Positions 30,866 through 38,916 of a stretch of 38,922 nt of DNA are shown in pieces. Each line of letters begins with the position of its first letter. Position 1 is the first letter of the stretch. The DNA is from an uncultured Veillonellaceae bacterium (GTDB lineage: Bacteria; Bacillota; Negativicutes; Veillonellales; Negativicoccaceae): contig CAMYCX010000004.1 in assembly GCA_947254705.1 (NCBI GenBank), forward strand, positions 1 to 38,922. Direction: 5' to 3'. The notes beneath the pieces were generated by a model. That model did not search any database, was not told the DNA's origin, and worked only from the letters and a program-made list of their open reading frames with translations. The translations under genes and the position numbers were made by a program.

Positions 30866-31040
30866 GCAACTTTCCCGTAGGCCAATACGGAAAAGCCACT
30901 TGGGGGACTGACCCCCGTGAAGGATGATATGCAAAAGTTTTCCAAAGAAAACGATTTGCCAATAAAATGAGCCCCTCACGAAAACGAAAGCGGCTGTCAA
31001 TCTAACCTTCCCATCGCTCGTGAGTCAAACGGTTGAATTC

Positions 31041-31198
31041 AAACAGGCAGGTCTCCTGACTTGGCATCCTCGCTCATTTTCCCTTCTCGGTATTCCCAAT
31101 GGTTATGAAAACTCGCTCCGCTTCACAGTGGCGGGACCGTGTCGGCATTTCACCGATCTTCCCTATTGCGCCTTGCGGCACCTGTTTGTCACATATAC
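31041..31198 (-). promoter_or_regulatory. Cobalamin riboswitch, second aptamer
   Basis: Read on the minus strand: AAACAGG (P1) GTGCC, AATAGGGAA, GCCGACACGGTCCC, the B12 box GCCACTGTGA, CATTGGGAA, and GCCAAGTCAGGAGACCTGCC leading to CCTGTTT (P1'). These are the conserved blocks of the adenosylcobalamin (B12) class. It is closely similar to the first aptamer. Downstream, CTCACGA and TCGTGAG can pair at long range ahead of CATTTTATT, possibly a weak second platform. Confidence 0.95.
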
Positions 31199-31211
31199 AA
31201 TTTCGTTCATT

Positions 31212-31251
31212 AAAAAATCTCTTTACCGTGACCTCGAGATCAGTAAAGAGA
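31212..31251 (-). terminator. Riboswitch terminator between the two aptamers
   Basis: Minus strand TCTCTTTAC, a 16-base loop and GTAAAGAGA followed by T6. It is the expression platform of the first aptamer and would stop transcription before the second aptamer and the RNA. Confidence 0.9.
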
Positions 31252-31312
31252 GTATGCAAAACAATTTGCAGATTCTCCGTCCCTATCGCTCGTAGGTCTA
31301 GTGGTGAATGTC

Positions 31313-31459
31313 AAACAGGCAGTTCTCCTGACTTGGCTTCCTCGCTCATTTCGCCTTCTCGGTTTCCCAATGGCATCTTGAAACTCGCTCCGCTTCACAG
31401 TGGCGGGACCGTGTCGGCATCACACCGATCTTCCCTATTAAGCCTTACGGCACCTGTTC
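31313..31459 (-). promoter_or_regulatory. Cobalamin riboswitch, first aptamer
   Basis: Minus strand: AACAGGTGCC, AATAGGGAA, GATGCCGACACGGTCCC, B12 box GCCACTGTGA, CATTGGGAAACCGAGAAGG and CAAGTCAGGAGAACTGCC closing with CCTGTT. All core blocks of the cobalamin riboswitch are present. It begins about 15 bp after the promoter and is followed by an intrinsic terminator. The shared sequence ACGAGCGATRGGRA follows both aptamers, so the duplication included part of the platform. Confidence 0.96.
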
Positions 31460-31481
31460 CTCTTCTTATGAACTTGTCTAC

Positions 31482-31510
31482 ATTATAGCTTGCTCTGATC
31501 GTATTGTCAA
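31482..31510 (-). promoter_or_regulatory. Consensus promoter of the B12 riboswitch-RNA locus
   Basis: Minus strand TTGACA (31505..31510), a 17-bp spacer and TATAAT (31482..31487): a perfect sigma-A promoter. Transcription should begin near 31475. From 31511 to 31669 I see no gene and no clear signal. Confidence 0.92.
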
Positions 31511-31669
31511 ATCTTTTTCGTTCCTTTTAGAGAACTTTTCTTATTTAGGATATACCGTTTACGCAAAACACCCCCGATGATTACGATCATCGACCGTTTG
31601 TTTCCCGCGGCAAGCGCCTGTTTGACGCCGTTTTCCTTTTTGTCGGCAATCGATACCAACGCTTAAAAC

Positions 31670-31701
31670 AAAAAAACCGGCTCTGCATTATACCGAGCCG
31701 G
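31670..31701 (-). terminator. bcp-dat terminator
   Basis: Minus strand GCCGGCTC, an 11-base loop and GAGCCGG followed by T7. Confidence 0.88.
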
Positions 31702-31741
31702 CTTTCTCGATCAGATCGTTTCTCTGCTTATACTATACCGC

Positions 31742-32602
31742 TCACGGCAGTCCTTCCGCCATCAAGCCCGCATACCGTTCCTGCAGTTTTCGCACCACCG
31801 GTCCCGGCGTACCGTCACCGACCGGCGTTTTATCAATCCGTATGACCGGCACAATCCCCATCGTCGTGCTGGTGATAAACACTTCTTCCGCTTTGGCGAG
31901 ATATTCCCGATCAATAGTCTTTTCGATCGTCGTAACACCGCAACTCGGTGCCACTTTCGTCAACAGCAGTTGCCGGGTAATTCCCTTCAAAATGAGTTCA
32001 TCCGCCGGCCGTGTCCAAATAATCCCGTCACGCACCATAAATACATTGCAGCTGGTGCCTTCCATCAATTCATTGCCACGGAAAAATAACGCTTCATCCG
32101 CACCTTTTTTCTTGGCTTCTTGGGCACCGAGCACGTTCGGAATCAAATTCAAGCTCTTGATATCGACATGCTGCCACCGAATATCTTCAATCGTGATGAC
32201 ATTGGCGCCTTTTTCCGCAATTTCCTGTTTATGCGGGTTATCTTCCTGCACAAACATGAGTATATTCGGCTGAATCCCTTGCGGAAACGTATGCGTACGC
32301 GGCGCCGTACCGCGAGTGACTTGCAAATACACCGATCCGCTCTGAATGCCGCTTTCTTCAACCAGTACGTCATGAATTTCCGTCAATTCGTCCGGTGCGA
32401 TGGTCGCCGGTATTTTCATCAGACGCATCGACCGATACAGACGATCCAAGTGATAGGACAAGGCAAAGCAGCGTCCGTTATGAACCTTCGTTACTTCATA
32501 CACCCCATCGCCGAATATATAGCCACGGTCAATCGGACTGATATGTACTTCGTCCAAGGTCGTAAACTGATGATTATAAAACGCAATATTTTTTCGTTCC
32601 AT
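31742..32602 (-). CDS. dat: D-amino-acid (D-alanine) aminotransferase
   Basis: 286 residues, a fold-type IV PLP transaminase. The D-AAT hallmarks are RGTAPRTHTFP (near 101) and DIRWQHVDIKSLNLIPNVLG with the PLP Lys in DIKS (near 148), plus ISPIDRGYIFGDGVYEV at the N-terminus and MEGTSCNVF near 183. The branched-chain and 4-amino-4-deoxychorismate enzymes of the same fold lack the RGxAPRxHxFP motif. It interconverts D-alanine and D-glutamate with their 2-oxoacids, feeding peptidoglycan precursors. The ATG at 32602 follows GGAGGAG. It is 11 bp downstream of bcp, in the same operon, and ends at a strong terminator. Confidence 0.92.
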   Translation of the reverse strand: MERKNIAFYNHQFTTLDEVHISPIDRGYIFGDGVYEVTKVHNGRCFALSYHLDRLYRSMRLMKIPATIAPDELTEIHDVLVEESGIQSGSVYLQVTRGTAPRTHTFPQGIQPNILMFVQEDNPHKQEIAEKGANVITIEDIRWQHVDIKSLNLIPNVLGAQEAKKKGADEALFFRGNELMEGTSCNVFMVRDGIIWTRPADELILKGITRQLLLTKVAPSCGVTTIEKTIDREYLAKAEEVFITSTTMGIVPVIRIDKTPVGDGTPGPVVRKLQERYAGLMAEGLP

Positions 32603-32613
32603 CCTGCTCCTCC

Positions 32614-33069
32614 TTATATCTCCAAATCCTGTCGTAATTGTGCGACATGCGTACTCGCTTTGACATCGTAGTAAGCACGGATAATACAGCCCGTTTCATC
32701 GACAACGAATGTGCTGCGACGAATTCCCGCCCGCACTCCGCCGATACGTCGTACTACGCCGAAGGCCTCACACATTTCTCCATCAAGATCACTCCACAAA
32801 CGAAAGTTCAATTGTTGTTTCTCCCGAAACCGACAATGCGATTCCGTACTGTCGCGACTGACGCCGTAAATCGTATATCCTGCGGCGGCAAAGTCCGCGG
32901 CCGCATCGCGAAACGCCCGCGCCTCCAAGGTACAGCCCGGGGTATTGTCTTTCGGATAAAAATACAGAATGTACCGATGGCCTCGCACCTCGTCTGCGGT
33001 CACCGTATCGCCCGTATCCGCAGTCGCGGTAAATGCCGGCACGAGATCGCCGGCTTGCAGTGTTGCCAT
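32614..33069 (-). CDS. bcp: Peroxiredoxin of the BCP/AhpC-TSA family
   Basis: 151 residues. It starts MATLQAGDLVPAFTATADTG and has the family core YILYFYPKDNTPGCTLEARAF. The peroxidatic Cys is in TPGCT (near 46). The resolving Cys that many BCPs carry five residues later is not there (the sequence runs CTLEAR), so it is either a one-Cys form or uses another Cys, for example in DSTESHCRF near 84. It reduces peroxides with thioredoxin or a similar partner, useful to an anaerobe facing oxygen. The ATG at 33069 is chosen for GAGGTG seven bases upstream. A perfect promoter lies directly before it. Confidence 0.92.
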   Translation of the reverse strand: MATLQAGDLVPAFTATADTGDTVTADEVRGHRYILYFYPKDNTPGCTLEARAFRDAAADFAAAGYTIYGVSRDSTESHCRFREKQQLNFRLWSDLDGEMCEAFGVVRRIGGVRAGIRRSTFVVDETGCIIRAYYDVKASTHVAQLRQDLEI

Positions 33070-33109
33070 ATGTTCACCTCGCAATAAACGGATTCACTGT
33101 TACTTTTTT

Positions 33110-33138
33110 ATTATACGATTCAGACAGAACGCTGTCAA
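33110..33138 (-). promoter_or_regulatory. bcp-dat promoter
   Basis: Minus strand TTGACA-N17-TATAAT, a perfect consensus in the 75-bp gap after pyk. No clear terminator for pyk is present in the gap. Confidence 0.92.
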
Positions 33139-33144
33139 AACGAA

Positions 33145-34893
33145 TTACGTCGCGGCAAAAATCCGACCGCTGGCCGCATCCACCGTAATCACCTCGCCGT
33201 TGTGCAGTTGTTGCATTGCATCGGCCACACCGATAACGGTTGGCTTGCCGAGCGACAGGCCCATAATCGCCGAAGTCGAGGTCAATCCCGCTTCTTCCGT
33301 CACCAGAGCACCCGCCCGACGGGCATAGGGAAGCAACTCCTTCGTCAGTGCCGGTGCCACCAGGATATCACCGTCGGTAAATGCACGCAGATCGGTCGAC
33401 CGGCATACCGCTCCCGTTTCACGGCCGCCAAATCCCGTTCCTTGACACAGGGCAACGCCTGCCACCTGAACGCGAATCATATTCGTTGTTCCTTCGCGTC
33501 CGGATTGTACTCCGGCAGTTACTACCGCCACATCCCCGCCGCTGACGACACCTTTTTCCAGTGCCAGCGACATAACGTTGTCCACCATCTCATCACTGTT
33601 CTCCGTGCTTTTCCCCTGCAGCGGCGTCACTCCCCAATACAGCGTAACGCGCCGTATAGTCCGCAAATGCGGCGATACCGCTACAATCGGACAGGCCGGT
33701 CTATATTTGGATACCATCAATGCCGTTCGTCCGGACTCGCTTGCCGTCAAAACGGCTTTGGCGCCCAAGGCCTCCGCAATCCGTACCGTGGCCTGACTGA
33801 TCGCCTCTGTCGTACTGGCGCCCGCCGGAATATCATCATGCCAATGCCGCCGATACAGTGAGCTCGATTCGATCGACAACGCCACCCGCAGCATCGTATC
33901 CACCGCCGACACGGGATATTTGCCGTTCGCGGTTTCTCCCGACAGCATGACCGCATCGGTGCCGTCTAAAATGGCATTGGCAATATCACTGGTTTCCGCC
34001 CGTGTCGGACGCGGATTATAGACCATGGACTCAAGCATTTGCGTGGCGGTAATGACCGGTTTGCCCAACCGATTGCATTGCTGAATCATCTTTTTTTGCA
34101 ACAGCGGCACTTGTTCCGGCGGAATTTCCACGCCCAAATCACCGCGCGCAATCATCAGGCCGTCACTGACCGTCAGAATCTCGTCCAAATGGCGAACGCC
34201 TTCTTCATTTTCAATTTTGGCCAGTACGCGGATATGCTCGGCCCCTTCTTCTTCCAAAAACTGTTTCAGTTCCACCATATCCTCGGACCGCTGAATAAAC
34301 GAGGCCGCAATATAGTCAATATCTTCACGAATCCCGAAATGAATATCTTCCCGGTCTTGTGCCGATACCGCCGGCAATCCCAGCGGCAAAGACGGACATG
34401 CCACCCGTTTGCGATCCGAAATTACGCCGGTATTTTCTACGGTTGTCGTAATCACCCCGTCGGCCGTATCTATCACCCGCAACCGCACCAGTCCGTCCGC
34501 CAACAAGATGGATTGGCCCCGTCCGACTTCCCGCCAAAGCTCCGTATGCGTCACAAATGCGCCCGCGGCCGTACCTTCGATCGGGGTATTGTACAAGCGA
34601 AACTCCGTTCCTTCTTCCAAGATCACTTCGGGGGTAGAGAACGTACCGAGCCGCATTTCCGGTCCTTTGGTGTCGAGCAGAATCGCCACCGGTATGCCGA
34701 CGATCGCTGACGCCTGTCGCACCATCTGCATCCGCCGGGCATGATCTTCATGCGTACCGTGTGAAAAATTGAATCGAGCTACATTCATACCCGATGCAAT
34801 CATCCGTTCCAGCACCCCCGGCGCATCCGTTCCCGGACCGATCGTGCAAACGATTTTGGTTCGTTTTTTTGTGATTCCCTTGTTCATGCTCAT
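33145..34893 (-). CDS. pyk: Pyruvate kinase with C-terminal PEP-utiliser-like domain
   Basis: About 582 residues, the long Firmicute form. The barrel carries TKIVCTIGPGTDAPGVL, NVARFNFSHGTHEDH, LLDTKGPEMR (near 75), the catalytic Lys region VLAKIENEEGV (near 218), MIARGDLGVEIP (near 245) and VITATQMLESM. The C-terminal extra domain (about 475 to 582) resembles the PEP-utiliser swivelling domain, but the expected TSH is TSTS (GLTSTSAIMGLSLGKPTVIG), so the His is absent and a phosphotransfer role is unlikely. It makes pyruvate and ATP from PEP and ADP. It overlaps the etfA stop (TGATG; start 34893, with 34887 possible). It opposes PEP synthase, also encoded here. Confidence 0.96.
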   Translation of the reverse strand: MSMNKGITKKRTKIVCTIGPGTDAPGVLERMIASGMNVARFNFSHGTHEDHARRMQMVRQASAIVGIPVAILLDTKGPEMRLGTFSTPEVILEEGTEFRLYNTPIEGTAAGAFVTHTELWREVGRGQSILLADGLVRLRVIDTADGVITTTVENTGVISDRKRVACPSLPLGLPAVSAQDREDIHFGIREDIDYIAASFIQRSEDMVELKQFLEEEGAEHIRVLAKIENEEGVRHLDEILTVSDGLMIARGDLGVEIPPEQVPLLQKKMIQQCNRLGKPVITATQMLESMVYNPRPTRAETSDIANAILDGTDAVMLSGETANGKYPVSAVDTMLRVALSIESSSLYRRHWHDDIPAGASTTEAISQATVRIAEALGAKAVLTASESGRTALMVSKYRPACPIVAVSPHLRTIRRVTLYWGVTPLQGKSTENSDEMVDNVMSLALEKGVVSGGDVAVVTAGVQSGREGTTNMIRVQVAGVALCQGTGFGGRETGAVCRSTDLRAFTDGDILVAPALTKELLPYARRAGALVTEEAGLTSTSAIMGLSLGKPTVIGVADAMQQLHNGEVITVDAASGRIFAAT

Positions 34894-35897
34894 CACGCTC
34901 CGTCCTGACCCTGTGCCGCCTTGATCTCATCAATTAAAGCTGCCAGTACTTCGTGGACATCACCGACAATACCGTAATCGGCAATTTTGAAAATCGGTGC
35001 GTCGGGGTCATGATTGACCGCCACTACCGTATCGCTGCCGCCGATTCCCGCAACATGCTGAATCGCCCCCGAAATCCCGAACGCCAAGTATATTTTCGGA
35101 CCGACGTTCTTACCGGTCTGACCGACCTGATGCACCATCGGTTCCCAGCCGGCTTCTACCGCCGCCCGCGATGCGGCCACCGTACCGCCCAGCAGACGCG
35201 CCAGTTCATGCAAGCGGGCAAATCCTTCTTTGGAGCCCATACCGCGCCCACCGCTGACGATAATTTCCGCATCTTCCAACCCGATTTCTTCACCTTCCAC
35301 CGTTTCAAAACCGATTCGTTCGGTGCGAATATCCTTTTCCGTCAACGACACGGCGATGCGTTCAATCCGACCCGTACGAGTTGTATCCGGCGCCGCCAAA
35401 GCAAATACATTGGGACGAACGGTCCCCATTTGCGGCGCGTGGTCGGGACAGATGATTTCCGCCAAAATATGTCCGCCGAGTGCGGGTCGAGTCCATATGA
35501 TCAGTCCGGTATCGCGATCCATGGACAGTTGCGTGCAATCCGCCGTCACACCGCTGCCCAGTCGGGCGGACAGGCGTGGCGCCAAATCGCGTCCGTTATT
35601 CGTCGCGCCGATCAGCACCGCCGCCGGTTCGACCTTGCGGAATAAATCCGCAATCACGGTCGTATAGCCGTCCGTTGTGTAATGCGCCAACAGCGGATGA
35701 TCCGCCAGGTACACCGTATCTGCGCCGGCAGCAATCAACGGAGCGGCCAAGGGTTCTACTTCATGTCCGAGCAATACCGCACACACCTGCTGCATCGCCG
35801 CATCCGCCAGTTCACGCGCTTTACCGATCAGTTCCAACGTAACGCGCCGTAATTTCCCGTTTTCATGTTCTGCCAATACATATATATGCTGTGTCAT
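34893..35897 (-). CDS. etfA: Electron transfer flavoprotein, alpha subunit
   Basis: 334 residues. It starts MTQHIYVLAEHENGKLRRVT, and the C-terminal FAD domain has the signature EAGWEPMVHQVGQTGKNVGP followed by YLAFGISGAIQHVAGI. EtfA binds FAD and, with EtfB, passes electrons between acyl-CoA dehydrogenases or other flavoproteins and their partners. No dehydrogenase gene is adjacent, so the redox partner is unknown; bifurcating types exist in anaerobes but cannot be assigned by eye. The ATG at 35897 shares its A with the etfB stop, and the gene ends overlapping pyk. Confidence 0.95.
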   Translation of the reverse strand: MTQHIYVLAEHENGKLRRVTLELIGKARELADAAMQQVCAVLLGHEVEPLAAPLIAAGADTVYLADHPLLAHYTTDGYTTVIADLFRKVEPAAVLIGATNNGRDLAPRLSARLGSGVTADCTQLSMDRDTGLIIWTRPALGGHILAEIICPDHAPQMGTVRPNVFALAAPDTTRTGRIERIAVSLTEKDIRTERIGFETVEGEEIGLEDAEIIVSGGRGMGSKEGFARLHELARLLGGTVAASRAAVEAGWEPMVHQVGQTGKNVGPKIYLAFGISGAIQHVAGIGGSDTVVAVNHDPDAPIFKIADYGIVGDVHEVLAALIDEIKAAQGQDGA

Positions 35898-36694
35898 TAT
35901 TCGGCACCGTCCTTTCGTCCGCCGAGGCTGAGCACGTCCCGTAACTGTCGGGCGGCGGCATGCGGTTCCAAATCCCGCCAAATCATTCCCTGCGTACGAA
36001 CATCGGGGGTATATACTCGCCGTACGCGTGTCGGTGATCCTTTGATCCCGATCCGTTCCGGATCCAACTCCAATTCGGCTGCCGTCACTGTTTCAATCTC
36101 CGCTTTGCGGGCTTTCATTTTCCCCATCAGCGAAGGATAGCGCGGTTTGTTCAGGTTTTTCGTCACGGTCAGCAAGGCGGGAAGCGCCACTTTCAATGTT
36201 TCATATCCGTCTTCGTGCTCGCGCGTTACGGTCAATCCGCCGTCCGTATACTCCAGTCGGTTCACGGCCGTTACTTGCGGAATATCCAGCATTTCCGCAA
36301 TTTGCGGACCGACCTGTGCCGTATCACCGTCAATTGCCTGTTTCCCGCACAAAATAAGATCCGCACCGCCCAGTTTGCGAATCGCACCGGCCAACGTGTA
36401 CGATGTCGCCAACGTATCCGCACCGCCAAATGCCCGATCCGTCACCAGTACGGCCCGATCGGCACCGCGGGCAATACAGTCCCGCAATACGTCTTGCGCT
36501 TGCGGCGGTCCCATCGTCAGCACCGTCACGGTACCGCCGTGTGCATCGCGCAACGCCAATGCCGCTTCCAATGCATGCTCGTCAAACGGATTCATAATAT
36601 TTTCCACACCTGCCCGTTGCAGACGATTTGTTTTCGGATCCAGTTTGACCTTGGCCGTATCCGGCACCTGTTTGACACAAACGATATAATTCAT
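35897..36694 (-). CDS. etfB: Electron transfer flavoprotein, beta subunit
   Basis: 265 residues. MNYIVCVKQVPDTAKVKLDP, NPFDEHALEAALALRD, LILCGKQAIDGDTAQVGPQI (nucleotide-binding loop near 115 to 130) and the C-terminal arm ending before IWRDLEPHAA are typical. EtfB binds AMP, or a second FAD in bifurcating forms, and docks on the partner flavoprotein. Its ATG overlaps the dnaE stop by four bases, placing it unusually in a DNA-polymerase operon where many Firmicutes have pfkA. It precedes etfA directly. Confidence 0.95.
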   Translation of the reverse strand: MNYIVCVKQVPDTAKVKLDPKTNRLQRAGVENIMNPFDEHALEAALALRDAHGGTVTVLTMGPPQAQDVLRDCIARGADRAVLVTDRAFGGADTLATSYTLAGAIRKLGGADLILCGKQAIDGDTAQVGPQIAEMLDIPQVTAVNRLEYTDGGLTVTREHEDGYETLKVALPALLTVTKNLNKPRYPSLMGKMKARKAEIETVTAAELELDPERIGIKGSPTRVRRVYTPDVRTQGMIWRDLEPHAAARQLRDVLSLGGRKDGAE

Positions 36695-38916
36695 CTCGCG
36701 TCCTCCTCTACTTGCACATTATCCTGTCCCAGCAGCCGCCGCAACGCGGTAATCACTGCCGGCGAACCGTCGATACGATAGGCCGGCGCCATGGACACTT
36801 CCATGCCGCTGCTCAATACCCGCAGTCGCACGGGAATATCTCCGTGATGTGTCGTGAGCACGGTTGCCAATGCCTGACTCACGGACACGCCCTCATGGAC
36901 TTCATCGATCAGCAGTACCACCTGTCGGATCCGTTCCGGATCCGGCAAAGACGGCAACCCGCTCATGCCGACGGGTGACTTTTTCGGTGTTTCCGTACGT
37001 ACCGAGCGGGCGATGATGACCTCCCCGCCGGCGACGGTTTCCATCGGGTATACCTTCTCGACAATCACTTTCGTTTCCCGTTCATCGGACTGTACCCGCC
37101 CTTCGACAACAAGCAGAGCGTCTTTGTCCATCATCATATGAACCTCGTTCCACGTTTTCGGGAAAATGACCAACTCCAGATTGGCCCCGTAATCTTCCAG
37201 ATTGACAAATCCCATTTGCTCGCTATTTTTCGTCATCAGACGACGGACCGCATTCACGATGCCGCCGATATAGACACGCTGCCGATCATACTGTTCCGCT
37301 CCTTCGCGCAGTTCATATAACGGCGTCAGCTGTTGCATCACCTCACGGTACGCGTCCAAGGGATGACCGCTGACGAAAAAGCCGAGCATTTCTTTTTCTC
37401 CCGCCAATGTTTCCGCCATCGTCCACGGTGCGACCTTCGGATAAATCACGGTCGGTGCCGTTGCCGGCAACTCGTCAAACAGACCTTGCTGCAAGGACTG
37501 TTTCTCTTCCCGTTCCCAAGTGCCGACTTTAACGGCTTCCGGCATCGCCGCCAAGAGTTGCGCTCGATGCAGCGGCGTTCCGTCAGTATCCGTCCATCCG
37601 TCCAATGCTCCCGCCTTAATCAGCGACTCAAGAGCCCGTTTATTGATGGCGACATGCGCCACCAAATCCACCGGCGAGGTAAATCCGATCGGTTCTTCAC
37701 CCGCCGCCCGTTGCTCTTCCTTTCGCCGTTCTCGAGCCTGCACGAGTTCAGCGGCAAGTCCTTCTCCGACATTACGTACCGCGGACAGACCGAAAATAAT
37801 TTTCCCGTCCCGCACGGTGAAATCCACCTCACCGTCATTGACTGACGGTGCCGTCACTTCAATCCCGTGCAATCGGCAATCCCCGATATAATGCGTCAAT
37901 TTATCGGTATTTTCTTTATACGACGACATCATCGCCGCCATAAATTCCGGTCGGTAATGTGCTTTCAGATACGCCGTCTGCCAGGCGATATACCCGTAGC
38001 AGACGGAGTGCGATTTATTAAACCCGTACCCGGCGAAATACACCATCAAATCAAATACACGTTCGGCAATTTCCGCCGGTACGCCTTGCTTGGCCGCGCC
38101 GGTCAAAAACAGATCCCGTTGCGCCAAAAGCACATCTTCTTTTTTCTTGCCCATGGCCCGGCGCAACAAATCCGCTTCGCCGAGTGAAAATCCGCCCATC
38201 ACCGAGGCGATCTGCATCACCTGTTCCTGATACAGGATCACCCCGAAGGTTTCCTGTAAAATCGGTTCCAACAGCGGATGCGGATAGATCACTTCCGTTT
38301 CGCCGTGACGACGTCGGATAAAATCCTCCGCCATTCCGCTGCCAAGCGGTCCCGGCCGATACAACGCCACCATCGGAATCAAATCTTCAAACCGTGTCGG
38401 TTTCAACTGCTTGAGCAGAGCGGTAAATCCGGACGACTCCGACTGAAACACCCCGACCGTATCACCGGCGCACAGCATCGTACAGGTGGCGGCATCGGTT
38501 GTCGGAAGATTGTCGGGATCGACCGTTTCGCCGCGACTTTCCCGTATCATCGCCACGGTATCCTGAATGACCGTCAAATTGCGCAACCCCAGCAAGTCCA
38601 TTTTGAGCAGGCCCAACTCTTCGACCGTATCTTTCTCATATTGCGTTTGTAAAAATCCGTCGGCCGACTTCTGCAACGGCACGTAATCCGCCACCGGGTC
38701 TTTGCTGATCACCAGTCCCGCCGCATGCGTGCCGGCATGACGGCTCAACCCTTCCAGTCCCAGTGCATAGTCCACCAAACGATGTACTTGCGGATCATCA
38801 TTGTACGCCGCTTTGAACTCGGGGATATTTTCCAAGGTATCCGCCAGCGTCACACCGGGGCCGCCCGGTATCATCTTGGCGATACGATCGACGTCATTGT
38901 AAGGCATGTTCATGAC
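36691..38916 (-). CDS. dnaE: DNA polymerase III alpha subunit (DnaE type), C-terminal part
   Basis: About 741 residues of an enzyme of roughly 1150; the N-terminus is beyond the right end. The remaining part begins inside the palm (VMNMPYNDVDRIAKMIPGG). It has ALYRPGPLGSGM, the fingers region FGVILYQEQVMQIASVMGGF and FAGYGFNKSHSVCYGYIAWQ, then the HhH region and an OB-fold (VYIGGIVNAVRRLMTKNSEQ, FVNLEDYGANLELVIFPKTW). The first two catalytic Asp and the PHP domain are off the window. It is a DnaE1-like replicative or lesion-tolerant polymerase; which role it plays beside a possible PolC cannot be judged. It overlaps etfB and heads the etfBA-pyk string. Confidence 0.95.
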   Translation of the reverse strand, partial: VMNMPYNDVDRIAKMIPGGPGVTLADTLENIPEFKAAYNDDPQVHRLVDYALGLEGLSRHAGTHAAGLVISKDPVADYVPLQKSADGFLQTQYEKDTVEELGLLKMDLLGLRNLTVIQDTVAMIRESRGETVDPDNLPTTDAATCTMLCAGDTVGVFQSESSGFTALLKQLKPTRFEDLIPMVALYRPGPLGSGMAEDFIRRRHGETEVIYPHPLLEPILQETFGVILYQEQVMQIASVMGGFSLGEADLLRRAMGKKKEDVLLAQRDLFLTGAAKQGVPAEIAERVFDLMVYFAGYGFNKSHSVCYGYIAWQTAYLKAHYRPEFMAAMMSSYKENTDKLTHYIGDCRLHGIEVTAPSVNDGEVDFTVRDGKIIFGLSAVRNVGEGLAAELVQARERRKEEQRAAGEEPIGFTSPVDLVAHVAINKRALESLIKAGALDGWTDTDGTPLHRAQLLAAMPEAVKVGTWEREEKQSLQQGLFDELPATAPTVIYPKVAPWTMAETLAGEKEMLGFFVSGHPLDAYREVMQQLTPLYELREGAEQYDRQRVYIGGIVNAVRRLMTKNSEQMGFVNLEDYGANLELVIFPKTWNEVHMMMDKDALLVVEGRVQSDERETKVIVEKVYPMETVAGGEVIIARSVRTETPKKSPVGMSGLPSLPDPERIRQVVLLIDEVHEGVSVSQALATVLTTHHGDIPVRLRVLSSGMEVSMAPAYRIDGSPAVITALRRLLGQDNVQVEEDAR

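Larger units (their letters stand above)
30610..31034 (-). ncRNA. Hairpin-rich noncoding RNA under cobalamin riboswitch control
   Basis: No ribosome site or credible protein exists between the second B12 aptamer and the next gene, yet the minus strand folds into a chain of about ten separate hairpins. Stems (plus coordinates) include GAAAAC/GTTTTC near 30940, GGGGG/CCCCC near 30905, a TTTCCCGTA stem near 30880, GAAGAGAATA/TATTCTCTTC (30829..30851), ACGGGCATGCCCGT (30785..30798), GCCGATTATCGGC (30764..30776), GCGGAGAC/GTCTCCGC near 30740, ATAATGTTT/AAACATTAT (30701..30722) and ATGAG-TATGG near 30670. The last is a UUCG-loop stem (30613..30632) followed by T4, probably the terminator. Linkers carry repeated GTTCATCTCC and TTTTTACA. 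I recognise no known RNA class. It is probably a regulatory RNA made when B12 is scarce, though the sign of control is inferred. Confidence 0.72.

Noticed and set aside
30770..31000. Minus-strand 76-codon ORF and an overlapping 61-codon ORF after the second B12 aptamer
   Set aside because: They begin at TTG codons without ribosome sites and run through perfect hairpins; their composition is not protein-like.
30610..31034. ANTAR-protein target hairpins in the B12-controlled RNA
   Set aside because: None of the loops shows the paired six-base loops with A at position 1 and G at position 4; the Rli55/EutX mechanism cannot be transferred directly.
30610..31034. RNase P RNA, tmRNA, 6S RNA or SRP RNA
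   Set aside because: None of the conserved core sequences of these RNAs is present.
34893..35981. Longer etfA start at 35981
   Set aside because: The extra residues overlap etfB in another frame; the coupled ATG at 35897 fits the family N-terminus.
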